Part shown: one piece after another, positions 37,382 to 46,450 of the stretch
How the letters are laid out: every line of letters starts with the position of its first letter
Position numbering within the stretch: position 1 is the first letter of the stretch
Assembly: GCF_001275385.1 (NCBI RefSeq)
Contig: NZ_LGIW01000015.1
Coordinates: 248,001-312,000, forward strand
Source: Exiguobacterium sp. BMC-KP
Lineage (GTDB): Bacteria > Bacillota > Bacilli > Exiguobacteriales > Exiguobacteriaceae
Direction: 5' to 3'
DNA length: 64,000 nucleotides
Notes under the pieces: generated by a model
Database searches by the model: none
What the model was told of the DNA's origin: nothing
Seen by the model: only the letters and a program-made list of their open reading frames with translations
Made by a program: the position numbers and the translations under genes

Positions 37382-37395
37382 TGTAAACGATTTCA
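37382..37395. promoter_or_regulatory. cre (CcpA) site upstream of nagZ
   Basis: TGTAAACGATTTCA fits the consensus TGWAANCGNTNWCA at every position. It lies 9 nt upstream of the nagZ -35 box. Confidence 0.72.
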
Positions 37396-37440
37396 TATTG
37401 AAATAAATTTCTAATGATTTTTTAGTTATATCGAGTTGAA

Positions 37441-37475
37441 CAAAAAAAGTGACTCCCCTGAAGAGGAATCACTTT
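37441..37475 (-). terminator. Terminator of spo0M
   Basis: Stem AAGTGA(c)TCC / GGA(a)TCACTT with TTTTTTTG after it on the minus strand. Confidence 0.8.
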
Positions 37476-37491
37476 CAAGTCATTCGATTAA

Positions 37492-38265
37492 TCAGCTATA
37501 GCGCTCTACGATGTTTGTCAGCTGGCGTTCGACAAATGACTGATCCTGCAGTTCATTATTCGACAGGCGGAGTTTAATCATCGACTCATCCGCTCCAGCC
37601 ATTTCACTGAACAATGAACCGAGACTGTGCGCACGACGGTCAACTTGGACGATTAAATCAATCCCTGAGCTGTCTTGAAGCATGATGATCTCGATCTCAT
37701 CGAGTTTATGGGCATAGTGTGTATTGCGTGCTGAATATTCAAGTTCCTGAGCAATCGGTAAATCTTTGCGGAACCGTCCAGGTAATTTTTCCGTGTCGGC
37801 TTTCTTCAATCGGAAGCCAAGTGACTCCATCGCATTTAAGACCGTCGTTTGGTAACGGTTCGCTTCGACGATGACAGCGTCGCGGTCTGACGGATCAACG
37901 GCTTGTACGATGTCGAGACCTGTCTCGATCCACGATTTCGATTGGCTGACGGAGAGTGGCGTATTCAGCGGAACACGTAATGTAAAAGGAATTTCGCGTT
38001 CGACACCAGCTTCGATCGTGAATTTCGCTTCGTTAAGGGCAAATCGATCAAGCGTAAACGTCGTAAATGTTGTACTATCATTTACTTCTTGTTTGTACTG
38101 CGTGTTAAATTCAAGGTAAATCCGGTCAATCTCTTGATCGACGTTTCCGCCTTTGATGTGGACGACGCCGTTAATTTGACCACCTGGTTCGCACCGGTCG
38201 TCCGTTAAGCGTGTATCGACCGTTGCAGCACCGATTCCGATTTGTGAGAGAATTTTTTTAAACAT
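37492..38265 (-). CDS. spo0M: Sporulation-control protein Spo0M
   Basis: Arrestin-like protein of 257 residues. The start MFKKILSQIGIGAATVDTRL, CEPGGQINGVVHIKGG, EIDRIYLEFNT and the mid-protein FTLRVPLNTPLSVSQSKSWIETGLDI match the Spo0M family. In Bacillus it affects early sporulation and cytoskeleton-linked functions; it is widespread also in bacteria that do not sporulate. Cytoplasmic, no signal peptide. Start ATG 38265 behind GGAGGA. Monocistronic, divergent from the methyltransferase gene. Confidence 0.93.
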   Translation of the reverse strand: MFKKILSQIGIGAATVDTRLTDDRCEPGGQINGVVHIKGGNVDQEIDRIYLEFNTQYKQEVNDSTTFTTFTLDRFALNEAKFTIEAGVEREIPFTLRVPLNTPLSVSQSKSWIETGLDIVQAVDPSDRDAVIVEANRYQTTVLNAMESLGFRLKKADTEKLPGRFRKDLPIAQELEYSARNTHYAHKLDEIEIIMLQDSSGIDLIVQVDRRAHSLGSLFSEMAGADESMIKLRLSNNELQDQSFVERQLTNIVERYS

Positions 38266-38375
38266 GATGAATTCCTCCTTTTGATTACGTACGAATGATG
38301 AAGCGTGTACACTTGTCGAACGGGAACGAATTTGCTACAGTTTCGAAAGAACATTAGAAAAGGACGGGACGACTA

Positions 38376-39560
38376 GTGGAACTACATGAATTAAAAGCGA
38401 GCCTTGCCTCGCAAATCACGCAAGGAGCACTGATCCATGCGACGATGAGTAATCCGCGTCAAAAATCAAATGATCTCCGACGAATCAAGGTAAAACCGAT
38501 TCTATTAAGAGATACGGTGCTGATGCAGGTTGAGTTTCAATTTGAACGCGTTATGAAGCATGAAAATATTTTAATTGACGATTTCATCGGTCGACTCGAT
38601 GATTGGTTTGCAGAATTCCGACAATTCCTCTTCCGTTTTGAAGAAGAAGAGTGGCAATTCCAGCTCTCCAAAAAAATGAAGGTCGCGATCAAGACGTCCA
38701 AAAAAGAGCCGATGAAAGCTCTCTTGTCGCACGACCGAAAAAAAACCTATCTATTAGAAGATGGTGTACCGGTTCCATTTTTGATCCGCCTGGGCGTCAT
38801 GACGGAAGCGGGGCAGGTCAAAAAGCAGAAGTACGATAAGTTTAAACAAATCAATCGGTTCCTTGAATTCGTCGAGGACAGCATCGCTGCCTTGCCGAAA
38901 GGAAAAAAACTTCGGATTCTAGACTTCGGATGTGGGAAGTCGTATTTGACGTTCGCCCTCTATCATTATTTAAAAGTCGTCAAAGGGTTCGACCTTGAAG
39001 TCACAGGTCTTGATTTAAAAAAGGAAGTCATCGAGGAATGTACGCAAATTGCGCGAGATCTTGATTATACCGATCTGACCTTCCGTGTCGGAGACGTTCA
39101 CGATTACACGGGTGAGACAGAAGTCGACTTGATGGTGACGCTTCACGCCTGTGATGTCGCGACAGACGTTGCTCTCGCGCGAGCTGTCGACTGGAATGCA
39201 TCGGTCATTCTGAGCGTACCGTGCTGCCAAAAGGAATTGAACCGTCAACTCGATTGTTCTCCACTTGACGTCATGTTGCAACATGGATTGATCAAAGAAA
39301 AATTTGCATCACTTGCTACGGATTCGTTACGAGCGGAATTACTGACACTTGTCGGTTATGAAGCACAATTACTCGAATTCATCGATCTTGAGCATACACC
39401 GAAAAACGTCTTGATTCGGGCATACAAACAAAACAAACGACCAATGGAAGAGAAAATCGACCGTTACATCGCTTTCCGTGATTTGTTACACGCGCGACCG
39501 TTTTTAGAAAATGAATTGAGCGACAGACTTGGACAGATTTCACCGAAACTCGTACAATAA
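38376..39560 (+). CDS. Class I SAM-dependent methyltransferase
   Basis: Protein of 394 residues. The N-terminal ~170 residues form a charged, apparently RNA-binding-like region (NPRQKSNDLRRIKVKPILLR, LLSHDRKKTYLLEDG). The methyltransferase domain has the SAM loop LRILDFGCGKSYLTFALYHYL, an acidic strand-2 residue VTGLDLKKE, VGDVHDYTG and a VTLHACDVATDVAL motif, then SVPCCQKELNRQL. The two-cysteine SVPCCQ and HACD motifs are typical of this family (GSTCD/YtpP-region type), whose substrate is not known to me. GTG 38376 is the start, with AAGGA upstream. Confidence 0.85.
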   Translation: MELHELKASLASQITQGALIHATMSNPRQKSNDLRRIKVKPILLRDTVLMQVEFQFERVMKHENILIDDFIGRLDDWFAEFRQFLFRFEEEEWQFQLSKKMKVAIKTSKKEPMKALLSHDRKKTYLLEDGVPVPFLIRLGVMTEAGQVKKQKYDKFKQINRFLEFVEDSIAALPKGKKLRILDFGCGKSYLTFALYHYLKVVKGFDLEVTGLDLKKEVIEECTQIARDLDYTDLTFRVGDVHDYTGETEVDLMVTLHACDVATDVALARAVDWNASVILSVPCCQKELNRQLDCSPLDVMLQHGLIKEKFASLATDSLRAELLTLVGYEAQLLEFIDLEHTPKNVLIRAYKQNKRPMEEKIDRYIAFRDLLHARPFLENELSDRLGQISPKLVQ

Positions 39561-39590
39561 GAAGGAGAACGAATCAAAGGAGGCAATACG

Positions 39591-40016
39591 ATGGATTTCC
39601 AAATGTATTTTGAAGATGTCGTCCAAACAGCCCGCAAAGAAGCAAACGCTGCTGGATTTGAAGAATTAACGACGCCAGAGAGCGTTGATGAAGCAATGAA
39701 ACGCGAAGGATTAACACTTGTTCTTGTCAACTCAGTGTGTGGATGTGCTGGCGGGATCGCCCGTCCTGCTGCAGCGTACGTCAACCGGAAAGAGGGCATT
39801 AAGCCTGATCATTTCGTTACAGTATTTGCTGGACAAGATCGCGAAGCAACAGACCGAGCACGAGAGTACTTCGAAGGATATCCACCTTCATCTCCATCAT
39901 TCGCATTAATGCAAGATGGAAACATCCTCTCGATGGTCGAGCGGTTCGATATCGAGTCATTCACGGCAGAAGAAGTCGTCGAGAAACTCGAATCATTGAT
40001 TGAAATTTACGCATAA
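39591..40016 (+). CDS. brxB: Bacilliredoxin BrxB (YqiW)
   Basis: Thioredoxin-like protein of 141 residues of the BrxA/BrxB family, which removes bacillithiol from S-bacillithiolated proteins. The CGC active site is in [17 protein letters not shown], followed by [18 protein letters not shown] and the [12 protein letters not shown] loop with cis-Pro. Length is typical. ATG 39591 sits behind AAAGGAGG. The Bacillus homologue yqiW is in the same chromosomal neighbourhood. Confidence 0.95.
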   Translation: MDFQMYFEDVVQTARKEANAAGFEELTTPESVDEAMKREGLTLVLVNSVCGCAGGIARPAAAYVNRKEGIKPDHFVTVFAGQDREATDRAREYFEGYPPSSPSFALMQDGNILSMVERFDIESFTAEEVVEKLESLIEIYA

Positions 40017-40018
40017 GC

Positions 40019-40049
40019 GAAAAAGACTCCTGAAAAAGGGGTCTTTTTT
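40019..40049 (+). terminator. Terminator of brxB
   Basis: Stem AAAAGACTCC / GGGGTCTTTT and a T-run. Confidence 0.86.
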
Positions 40050-40085
40050 GTACATTCATGAGATTAGCATAATAAATTTTATTTT

Positions 40086-40099
40086 TGAAAGCGTTTGCA
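40086..40099. promoter_or_regulatory. Candidate cre (CcpA) site upstream of the arginine transporter
   Basis: TGAAAGCGTTTGCA matches the cre consensus except for G in place of the W at position 12. It lies about 70 nt upstream of the transporter promoter. Confidence 0.5.
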
Positions 40100-40167
40100 A
40101 AAATGTATAAAAAGTCATTTATGCATGATTTATGAATAGAAAATAAAAAAATTTTATATATTTATGC

Positions 40168-40196
40168 TTTACAGTGAATAAATATTCGTATATCCT
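40168..40196 (+). promoter_or_regulatory. Promoter of the arginine ABC transporter with an embedded ARG box
   Basis: TTTACA (40168-40173) and TATCCT (40191-40196) are 17 nt apart. The spacer carries AGTGAATAAATATTCGTA (40173-40190), which closely fits the imperfect palindrome recognised by ArgR/AhrC (CATGAATAAAAATTCAAG in Bacillus). ArgR bound here would block RNA polymerase. Confidence 0.62.
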
Positions 40197-40302
40197 AAAA
40201 GCAATAGAACAGGTCAGGCTTTTCGGTATTGAATTGGACATACACATAAGTCATACTATTGTTAAAGTTCTGACAATTGAGCGTTGGAAGGGGAAAACTC
40301 GA

Positions 40303-41076
40303 ATGAAAAAATTATTAGCAACGGCAATGGCAGGCATTCTGGCAGTCACGATGGCAGCATGTGGCGCGTCGGAAGAATCAACAGGTGGATCAAGTAACAG
40401 CGATAAAGTGTTGACGATGGGAACGTCAGCGGATTACTTCCCATTTGAATACATCGATACGAAAAAAGGAGAAGACATCGTCGGGTTCGACGTTGCGATC
40501 GCCAAGGAAGTCACAAAAAATCTTGGCTATGACTTAAAAATTGAAGACATGGAGTTCGGAAGCCTACTTGGTGCTCTTAGCTCAGGTCGTGTTGATTTCG
40601 TCATGGCAGGGATGACACCAACTGAAGAACGGAAGAAAAACGCCGACTTCACAGATATCTACTTCGAATCAAAGAACTTAGTCATGACAAAAGATAAGGC
40701 CATTAGTTCAGAAGATGAACTCAAAGGTAAAAAAATCGGTGTCCAGCTTGGTTCAATCCAAGAGGGACTTGCGAAGGATCGTTTCAAGGATAGTGAAGCC
40801 GTTCCATTAAACAAAATTCCAGAAATCATTCAAGAATTGAATACAGGACGGATCGATGCCCTCATCATCGAGGACGCGGTTGCTGTTAAATACATGGATC
40901 AAGATGCATCTCTGAAAACGTACCAGATTAAAGAAGATGGTCCAGCTGGTTCAGCAGTCGCCTTCAAAAAAGGGGACAAGATGCGTGACGACTTCAACAA
41001 AGAGCTGAAAAAGATGATCGACAGTGGTGAAATCGATAAATTAGCGGAAGAATGGTTCCAAAAAGAAGCAAAATAA
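40303..41076 (+). CDS. artP: Amino acid (probably arginine) ABC transporter, substrate-binding lipoprotein
   Basis: Protein of 257 residues with a lipoprotein signal peptide (lipobox TMAAC, Cys near residue 20) and a family 3 solute-binding fold: GTSADYFPFEYID, GFDVAIAKEVTKNLG, LGALSSGRVDFVMAGMTPTEERKK, KKIGVQLGSIQEG, GRIDALIIEDAVA. Such proteins bind polar amino acids outside the membrane. Arginine is inferred from the ARG box and resemblance to the Bacillus ArtPQR system. ATG 40303 is chosen for GAAGGGGA upstream; the longer frame would have no signal peptide at its N-terminus. Confidence 0.85.
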   Translation: MKKLLATAMAGILAVTMAACGASEESTGGSSNSDKVLTMGTSADYFPFEYIDTKKGEDIVGFDVAIAKEVTKNLGYDLKIEDMEFGSLLGALSSGRVDFVMAGMTPTEERKKNADFTDIYFESKNLVMTKDKAISSEDELKGKKIGVQLGSIQEGLAKDRFKDSEAVPLNKIPEIIQELNTGRIDALIIEDAVAVKYMDQDASLKTYQIKEDGPAGSAVAFKKGDKMRDDFNKELKKMIDSGEIDKLAEEWFQKEAK

Positions 41077-41136
41077 GTCAAGTGCATGGGGGTGGGGGTA
41101 ACCTCATCCCTTTTGTGCGACGTTAGGAGATTGATT

Positions 41137-41793
41137 ATGATAGACTTTACAAAGATTCAAGATTCAATTCCATATATTCTCGAGGGGATTCCGGTCCTCT
41201 TCCAAGTTGTCATCGTAGCGGCTATCGCTGGGATGCTGATTGGAATCGTCGTCGCGGCACTAAAAATCACGAAGAGTCGTTTCCTCCGTTTCATCGGTCA
41301 TGCGTATACAGCCATTTTCCGGGGAACACCATTGATCTTACAACTCGCGATCGTTCACTTTGGTTTACCGCAATTAACAGGGTATGTCACGACAGGGTAC
41401 CAATCGGCGATCATCGCCTTCTCCTTGAACTCTGGAGCCTATATTTCGGAAATCATTCGGGCAGGGATTCAAGCTGTTGATCGTGGGCAATGGGAAGCAG
41501 CAGATGCACTTGGTATTTCGTATTTCAAACAACTACGTTCGATCATTTTGCCGCAAGCCTTTAAAAATATCCTTCCTGCGATCATGAACGAATTGATCAC
41601 GTTGACGAAGGAGTCGGCACTCGTCTCGACGGTTGGTGTTCTCGATGTCATGCGTCGCGCTCAAATCGTCGGAGGAGAAAAGGCGATTTATTTTGAACCG
41701 TTATTGTTTGCCGGATTCGTGTATTTTGTTCTCGTCATGGGATTGAGCTTGATAGGCCAACAAGTCGAAAAAGCTATGAGAAAGAGTGGGTAA
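41137..41793 (+). CDS. artQ: Amino acid ABC transporter permease
   Basis: Membrane protein of 218 residues of the HisMQ family with about five hydrophobic segments, beginning [20 protein letters not shown]. The family marks are [14 protein letters not shown] and the EAA loop [29 protein letters not shown] (shown in part), which contacts the ATPase. A single permease gene implies a homodimer. ATG 41137 has TAGGAG. It lies 60 nt after artP and is followed 4 nt later by artR. Confidence 0.88.
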   Translation: MIDFTKIQDSIPYILEGIPVLFQVVIVAAIAGMLIGIVVAALKITKSRFLRFIGHAYTAIFRGTPLILQLAIVHFGLPQLTGYVTTGYQSAIIAFSLNSGAYISEIIRAGIQAVDRGQWEAADALGISYFKQLRSIILPQAFKNILPAIMNELITLTKESALVSTVGVLDVMRRAQIVGGEKAIYFEPLLFAGFVYFVLVMGLSLIGQQVEKAMRKSG

Positions 41794-41797
41794 TCAG

Positions 41798-42529
41798 ATG
41801 GAACCTATGATCCAAGTCACCGATTTGCATAAGCAGTTCGGAAAATTAGAAGTATTAAAAGGTATCTCGACGACGGTTACGCGCGGAGAAGTCGTCGCTG
41901 TCATCGGACCGTCGGGGTCTGGTAAATCAACATTCTTACGTTGTATCAACTTACTTGAACAACCAACGAGTGGAACGATCATCGTTGATGGTTTCGAACT
42001 GACGAAACCAAAGGCGAATATCTCAAAAGCACGTCAGAACATCGGGATGGTATTCCAACAATTCAACTTATTCCCGCATAAGTCTGTCCTCGATAACCTG
42101 ACGTATGCACCAATCAACGTCCTCGGTATCTCAAAGGACGAAGCAATCAAACGAGCGGAGACGTTACTGGATCGTGTCGGTCTAGCCGAAAAACGCGATA
42201 ATTATCCGAACCAGTTGTCAGGTGGACAAAAACAACGGGTCGCGATTGCGCGCGCCCTTGCGATGGAACCGAACGTCATGCTATTCGATGAACCGACATC
42301 AGCCCTTGACCCAGAGATGGTCAACGAAGTGCTTGATGTCATGAAGCAGCTTGCTGAGAGTGGAATGACGATGGTAATCGTCACGCACGAGATGGGCTTT
42401 GCAAAAGAAGTCGCGGATCGTGTCCTCTTCCTCGATGAAGGAATTCTGATGGAAGAAGGTTCACCGGTTGAACTCTTCGACAATCCGAAAACAGACCGAG
42501 CGAAAAAGTTCCTCGAAAAAGTTTTATGA
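41798..42529 (+). CDS. artR: Amino acid ABC transporter ATP-binding protein
   Basis: ATPase of 243 residues of the polar amino acid (GlnQ/ArtR) subfamily: Walker [11 protein letters not shown]-loop [14 protein letters not shown], signature [15 protein letters not shown], Walker [15 protein letters not shown], and the H-loop [18 protein letters not shown] 41798 is used; an in-frame GTG at 41786 overlaps artQ and is the alternative. The operon ends at a terminator 9 nt downstream. Confidence 0.9.
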   Translation: MEPMIQVTDLHKQFGKLEVLKGISTTVTRGEVVAVIGPSGSGKSTFLRCINLLEQPTSGTIIVDGFELTKPKANISKARQNIGMVFQQFNLFPHKSVLDNLTYAPINVLGISKDEAIKRAETLLDRVGLAEKRDNYPNQLSGGQKQRVAIARALAMEPNVMLFDEPTSALDPEMVNEVLDVMKQLAESGMTMVIVTHEMGFAKEVADRVLFLDEGILMEEGSPVELFDNPKTDRAKKFLEKVL

Positions 42530-42537
42530 TCACAGTG

Positions 42538-42568
42538 CGCTAACTCTGAAAAAGAGTTAGCGTTTTTC
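42538..42568 (+). terminator. Terminator of the artPQR operon
   Basis: Perfect stem CGCTAACTC / GAGTTAGCG and TTTTT. Confidence 0.9.
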
Positions 42569-42595
42569 GGTTTTTAGTATAAAGGGGGAAAATCG

Positions 42596-43132
42596 ATGAA
42601 AAAACTACTTGAAGGTCATCACACTCGTCTGACGCGCTTTCAATCGGAAGATACCGAAGTGATGCAACGGTTGCTTGACGATGCGACGTTTGCCCGCCAG
42701 TTCAGTGCGACACCATATCGTCATTTATCGACGGACAAGATTGAAAAGATGATGGCGACGGATGCACCGGAGACATTCCGATTTGCGATTCGTAATTTTG
42801 AAGATGAACGGATGATCGGCGTCGTTGCACTAGAAGATATTCTATTTACACATGGAACGGCCTGGCTGATGATTGGCATCGATCCGGATTGTGAAGGGCA
42901 AGGATATGCAACGGATGCGATGGAGACACTGCTTGATTATGCTTTCTTAGAGCTGAATCTGTACCGGATTCAATTGACGGTCTTTGAGTATAATACGCGT
43001 GCGATTGAATTATATGAACGGCTTGGATTCGTCCAAGAAGGGAGATACCGGTCTTTTTTACGACGAGACGGAGAGCGGCATGACATGTTACTGTATGGAC
43101 TACTTGAACCAGAATGGAGGGGACGACAATGA
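42596..43132 (+). CDS. RimJ/RimL-type GNAT acetyltransferase
   Basis: Protein of 178 residues: strand motifs MIGVVALEDILF, IGIDPDCEGQGYATDAMETLLDYAF (acetyl-CoA loop, given across its centre), LNLYRIQLTVFEYNTRAIELYERLGF and EGRYRSFLRRDGERHDMLLYG. That last pattern is characteristic of SpeG/RimJ-like members. The substrate is unknown. ATG 42596 follows AAAGGGGGA. Its stop overlaps the next start (ATGA). Confidence 0.9.
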   Translation: MKKLLEGHHTRLTRFQSEDTEVMQRLLDDATFARQFSATPYRHLSTDKIEKMMATDAPETFRFAIRNFEDERMIGVVALEDILFTHGTAWLMIGIDPDCEGQGYATDAMETLLDYAFLELNLYRIQLTVFEYNTRAIELYERLGFVQEGRYRSFLRRDGERHDMLLYGLLEPEWRGRQ

Positions 43133-43740
43133 TTCAAGAAACGGAAGCGTTCGTCAAATCATTTCACGCGACAGACTTTTCAGGCCATGATTATGCCCAC
43201 ATTGAACGGGTTCGTCGTTTAGCGTTACATATTGCAAAACAAGAAGGTGGGAATACTCGGATCATCGAATTAGCAGCCTTACTTCATGACGTAGCAGATA
43301 GCAAACTCGGGGGAACGGTTGAAACGGTCGCAACCTTTTTACAAGGAAAAGTAACGGAGCAGGAACAGGAACAGATTCTAGCCATTATCACGAGTCTGTC
43401 GTATAAAGACGGTACACGTCCACCAATTGATACAATCGAAGGGCAAGTCGTTCAGGATGCCGACCGCCTTGATGCGATTGGGGCAATCGGAATTGCGCGA
43501 ACGTTTCAGTTTGCTGGTCGGTTCGGGGAACCTATGCATGTACCTGGACTAGCACCGCGAGAGCCAGGTAACCGGACAGGGGAGACGAGTGCTTTGAATC
43601 ATTTTGAAGAGAAGCTATTTCGACTCAAAGATTTAATGAATACGAAAACAGCACGTCAGTTAGCCGAGGAGCGCCACCGCTATATGCAGGAGTTCGTTGT
43701 TCGTTTTAAAGAGGAGTGGGACGGCGTTATATCCAGCTAA
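43129..43740 (+). CDS. HD domain phosphohydrolase
   Basis: Protein of 203 residues with the metal-binding HD pattern: His in SGHDYAHIERV, the HD pair in LAALLHDVADSK, and Asp in VQDADRLDAIGAIGIARTF. It resembles the YedJ/YpgQ group; B. subtilis YpgQ is a (deoxy)nucleoside triphosphate pyrophosphohydrolase, so a nucleotide substrate is plausible but not shown. ATG 43129 overlaps the acetyltransferase stop, with GGAGGGG upstream, so the two are coupled. Confidence 0.9.
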   Translation: MIQETEAFVKSFHATDFSGHDYAHIERVRRLALHIAKQEGGNTRIIELAALLHDVADSKLGGTVETVATFLQGKVTEQEQEQILAIITSLSYKDGTRPPIDTIEGQVVQDADRLDAIGAIGIARTFQFAGRFGEPMHVPGLAPREPGNRTGETSALNHFEEKLFRLKDLMNTKTARQLAEERHRYMQEFVVRFKEEWDGVISS

Positions 43741-43766
43741 GACTTGTTTTCGAAGTAACTAAAAAC

Positions 43767-43812
43767 AATGCGCGTTTCCGATGAAGCTTACGGAGAACGC
43801 GCATTCTTTTTG
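43767..43812. terminator. Bidirectional terminator between the HD gene and the ZIP gene
   Basis: Long stem AATGCGCGTTTCCG / CGGA(g)AACGCGCATT with TTTTT on the plus side and TTGTTTTTAG on the minus side. Confidence 0.85.
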
Positions 43813-43815
43813 TCA

Positions 43816-44529
43816 TTAACTAAGGATAATCGCTGTAATCAGACCGAGGGCGGCGAACAGACCAACGATCGCGCCACCTTCTTCATGGGCTTCCGGCATC
43901 ATCGTCGAGGCGAGCATCGCAATGATTCCACCGCTTGCAAATCCACCAATCATCGCAAACTGCATGTCTGGTAGTTCGGCGAGGATCGTATAACCGGCAA
44001 GAGAGGCGAAAGCGGAGATTAACCAGACGATGCCCCACATCAGTAGGACTTTGTTCTTTGAGAATCCATCTTTTCGCAAGCCCGTCGTACTCGATAAGCC
44101 TTCCGGGATATTGCTGACGAAAATGGCTGCAACGAGTGCCGCGCTGACATTTCCGGATAACAGACTGGCACCGATCATGATGGATTCCGGAATCGCATCC
44201 AGAATCGTCCCGAAGAAAATCGCTGTTCCTGTGCCTTCATTCCCACCAGATGAGCGTTTCCGTTTACTCGCGCCGCGTGACGAAACGAATAGGTCGAAAC
44301 CAGTGAAGACGAGTGCTCCGACGATAAAGGAGACCGCAACGACAAGCGTCGTTGACTTCTTTAAGGCTTCATCTAGTAATTCGAATGTCGCTGCTCCAAT
44401 CAAGATTCCAGTCCCAAACGACATGATGTAACCGATTAGTCGTTGTTTTAGCGGTAAGTATAGTCCAAACAGAGCACCGATCACGACGGCACCACCTGCT
44501 AGTGCACCCCAACCGAACGCTTCCCACAT
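43816..44529 (-). CDS. ZIP family divalent metal transporter
   Basis: Membrane protein of 237 residues with about 7-8 hydrophobic segments. The TM4/TM5 metal-site motifs are GTILDAIPESIMIG and FVSNIPEGLSSTTG, with an additional MMPEAHEEGG near the end. A basic cytoplasmic loop lies between TM3 and TM4 (SSRGASKRKRSSGG). The family carries Zn, Fe or Mn into the cytoplasm; the metal is not determined. Start ATG 44529 behind GGAGGTG. Confidence 0.9.
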   Translation of the reverse strand: MWEAFGWGALAGGAVVIGALFGLYLPLKQRLIGYIMSFGTGILIGAATFELLDEALKKSTTLVVAVSFIVGALVFTGFDLFVSSRGASKRKRSSGGNEGTGTAIFFGTILDAIPESIMIGASLLSGNVSAALVAAIFVSNIPEGLSSTTGLRKDGFSKNKVLLMWGIVWLISAFASLAGYTILAELPDMQFAMIGGFASGGIIAMLASTMMPEAHEEGGAIVGLFAALGLITAIILS

Positions 44530-44608
44530 ACGATCACCTCCTTCTTGTCCTTTGTACCTGTTCTAGATAATTCATAAACATAGCAAAAGGAATGGAGCGA
44601 TCAAAAGA

Positions 44609-45373
44609 TTAGAAGGGTTGTTTATTTAACCAATGACCACCGTCAAGAGCGATACATTCTCCGTTTAAGTACCGTGCTTGATCCGATACCATCCAGGTAG
44701 CGAGTGTCGCGATCTCTTCGGGTGTACCAAATCGACCGAGCGGCACATTGCGACGAATCCGTTCTGCATGTTCCGGTGATAAAGCGAGTTTATCAGCACC
44801 ACCCGTTCGTTCGATCGGTCCTGGACTGATTGCATTAACACGGGCTTGGTATTTATAACCCCACTCGACGGCTAGCGTACGCGTCAAGTTCAGGACGCCA
44901 GCTTTTGCAGCGGCACTCGGAGCGACACCAGCACCTGCCTGCCAGGCATAAGAGGCAACGATGTTGACGATTTGTCCGCCAACGACCTGATCTTCTTGCC
45001 AGCCTTTGACAAGCGCGTGACAGCAGTTGAATGTCCCGTTGAGGACGATGTCGATGACGGTCTTCCAACCATTCGGCGATAATTCATCCGTCGGACAGAT
45101 GAAGTTCCCAGCAGCATTGTTGATTAATGCTTCAAGACGACCGAAACGTTCGCGTGCTTGATTAACTGCTGCGAGACAAGCATCTGCGTCACGGACATCC
45201 ATCTGAATCGTCAAGTGTTCGCCTTTAATTTGTGCTAATGCTTCATCCATGAGTTGCAAACGTTCCGCGTCTCGTCCCGTGACGACAACATTCCAGCCGG
45301 CTTCCTTTAAGGCAAGCGCCATCGCTTTCCCCATACCGTTTGTTCCACCCGTTACCATGATTGTTTGTGTCAT
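44609..45373 (-). CDS. fadH: 2,4-dienoyl-CoA reductase-like short-chain dehydrogenase
   Basis: SDR enzyme of 254 residues closely resembling B. subtilis FadH/YkuF. The NADP loop is VTGGTNGMGKAMA, with LINNAAGNFICP, the substrate-region NGTFNCCHALVKGW, AAAKAGVLNLTRTLAVEWG and the C-terminal NAISPGPIERTGGADKL. The usual SDR Tyr-x-x-x-Lys reads SAAAKAG, with Ser/Ala at the Tyr position, as is normal for dienoyl-CoA reductases. It acts in degradation of unsaturated fatty acids. ATG 45373 has AAGGAGG 7 nt upstream. Confidence 0.9.
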   Translation of the reverse strand: MTQTIMVTGGTNGMGKAMALALKEAGWNVVVTGRDAERLQLMDEALAQIKGEHLTIQMDVRDADACLAAVNQARERFGRLEALINNAAGNFICPTDELSPNGWKTVIDIVLNGTFNCCHALVKGWQEDQVVGGQIVNIVASYAWQAGAGVAPSAAAKAGVLNLTRTLAVEWGYKYQARVNAISPGPIERTGGADKLALSPEHAERIRRNVPLGRFGTPEEIATLATWMVSDQARYLNGECIALDGGHWLNKQPF

Positions 45374-45424
45374 ATTGCTTCCTCCTTTATGTAATGAATG
45401 AACAGCCATTCATATTCTTTATTC

Positions 45425-45455
45425 AAAAAAGAAGGAGCGAACTCCTTCTTTTTTT
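45425..45455. terminator. Terminator downstream of ppaC
   Basis: Stem AAGAAGGAG-cgaa-CTCCTTCTT flanked by A- and T-runs, so it works on either strand. It ends ppaC on the minus strand. Confidence 0.86.
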
Positions 45456-45457
45456 AC

Positions 45458-46393
45458 TTATTGTGTTGCAAGAGCTGTATCTGTTAAAACAGGAACGACT
45501 TGTTTTTTACGTGAGACGACACCTTCGAGGTAGACAAGGTTATTCGTCGCTTCAAGACCGTAAGCACGCTCGACAAGGTTTGCTTCTTTACCGAGAACGA
45601 GTCCAACAGAGTTGTTCGTCAAGATATCTGTGACGATGAATACGAACAGATCAAGTCCTTTTGCAAGAATGACTTCGTTGATTGCGGTTTCGAGCTCTTC
45701 TTGACGAAGCAAGACTTCAGCCGTATCGACTGTGTTGACCTGAGCGATTTCGACTTTGAGTGTTCCCATCGTGAATTCTTTCGCGTCAAGAGAAATCAAT
45801 TCCGGAACAGTTTTCTTCGAGAGGTCAGCTCCGGCTTTAAGCATCTCAAGACCGTAGACATTTGCATCGACACCAGCGATTTCTGCAAGTTCACGCGCAG
45901 CGATGATGTCTTGCTCCGTGCAAGTCGGTGATTTGAACAGGAGCGAGTCGGAAATGATTGCTGACAGCATCAGACCAGCAATTTCTGGTTTGATTGCAAC
46001 ACCATGCTCTTTGTAAAGCTTGTTAAGGATTGTTGCTGTACAACCGACTGGTTCTGCCCGATAGTAGACAGGATCTGATGTTTCGAAGTTTGCGATCCGG
46101 TGATGATCGATGACTTCCGTTACGGTAACGGCATCGATATCGTTCGCACTTTGTTGACGTTCGTTGTGGTCGACTAAGATGACGTGTGACGCTTCCGTCG
46201 CAACTTCTGTCACTAGACGTGGAGCTGTCACTTTGAACGTATCGAGCGCGAATAACGTTTCATCGTTCATCTCACCAAGGCGGATTGCTTCGGCATTGAC
46301 ACCGAGTGCTTTCTTTAATTCTGCATAAGCGATTGCCGATGTGATCGTATCGGTATCAGGATTTTTGTGACCAAATACTAAAACTTTTTCCAT
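45458..46393 (-). CDS. ppaC: Manganese-dependent inorganic pyrophosphatase
   Basis: DHH-family (class II) pyrophosphatase of 311 residues. Metal ligands are in [16 protein letters not shown] and [10 protein letters not shown]; the C-terminal DHHA2 domain has [14 protein letters not shown] and the basic [11 protein letters not shown] substrate loop. It hydrolyses pyrophosphate from biosynthesis in the cytoplasm. I start at ATG 46393 behind GGAGTG; an earlier in-frame start has no site. Monocistronic. Confidence 0.95.
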   Translation of the reverse strand: MEKVLVFGHKNPDTDTITSAIAYAELKKALGVNAEAIRLGEMNDETLFALDTFKVTAPRLVTEVATEASHVILVDHNERQQSANDIDAVTVTEVIDHHRIANFETSDPVYYRAEPVGCTATILNKLYKEHGVAIKPEIAGLMLSAIISDSLLFKSPTCTEQDIIAARELAEIAGVDANVYGLEMLKAGADLSKKTVPELISLDAKEFTMGTLKVEIAQVNTVDTAEVLLRQEELETAINEVILAKGLDLFVFIVTDILTNNSVGLVLGKEANLVERAYGLEATNNLVYLEGVVSRKKQVVPVLTDTALATQ

Positions 46394-46450
46394 GACGTGT
46401 TCACTCCTCAATGATTGTTGTCTCGCCCTATAGTGTATCATATCTCTGAT

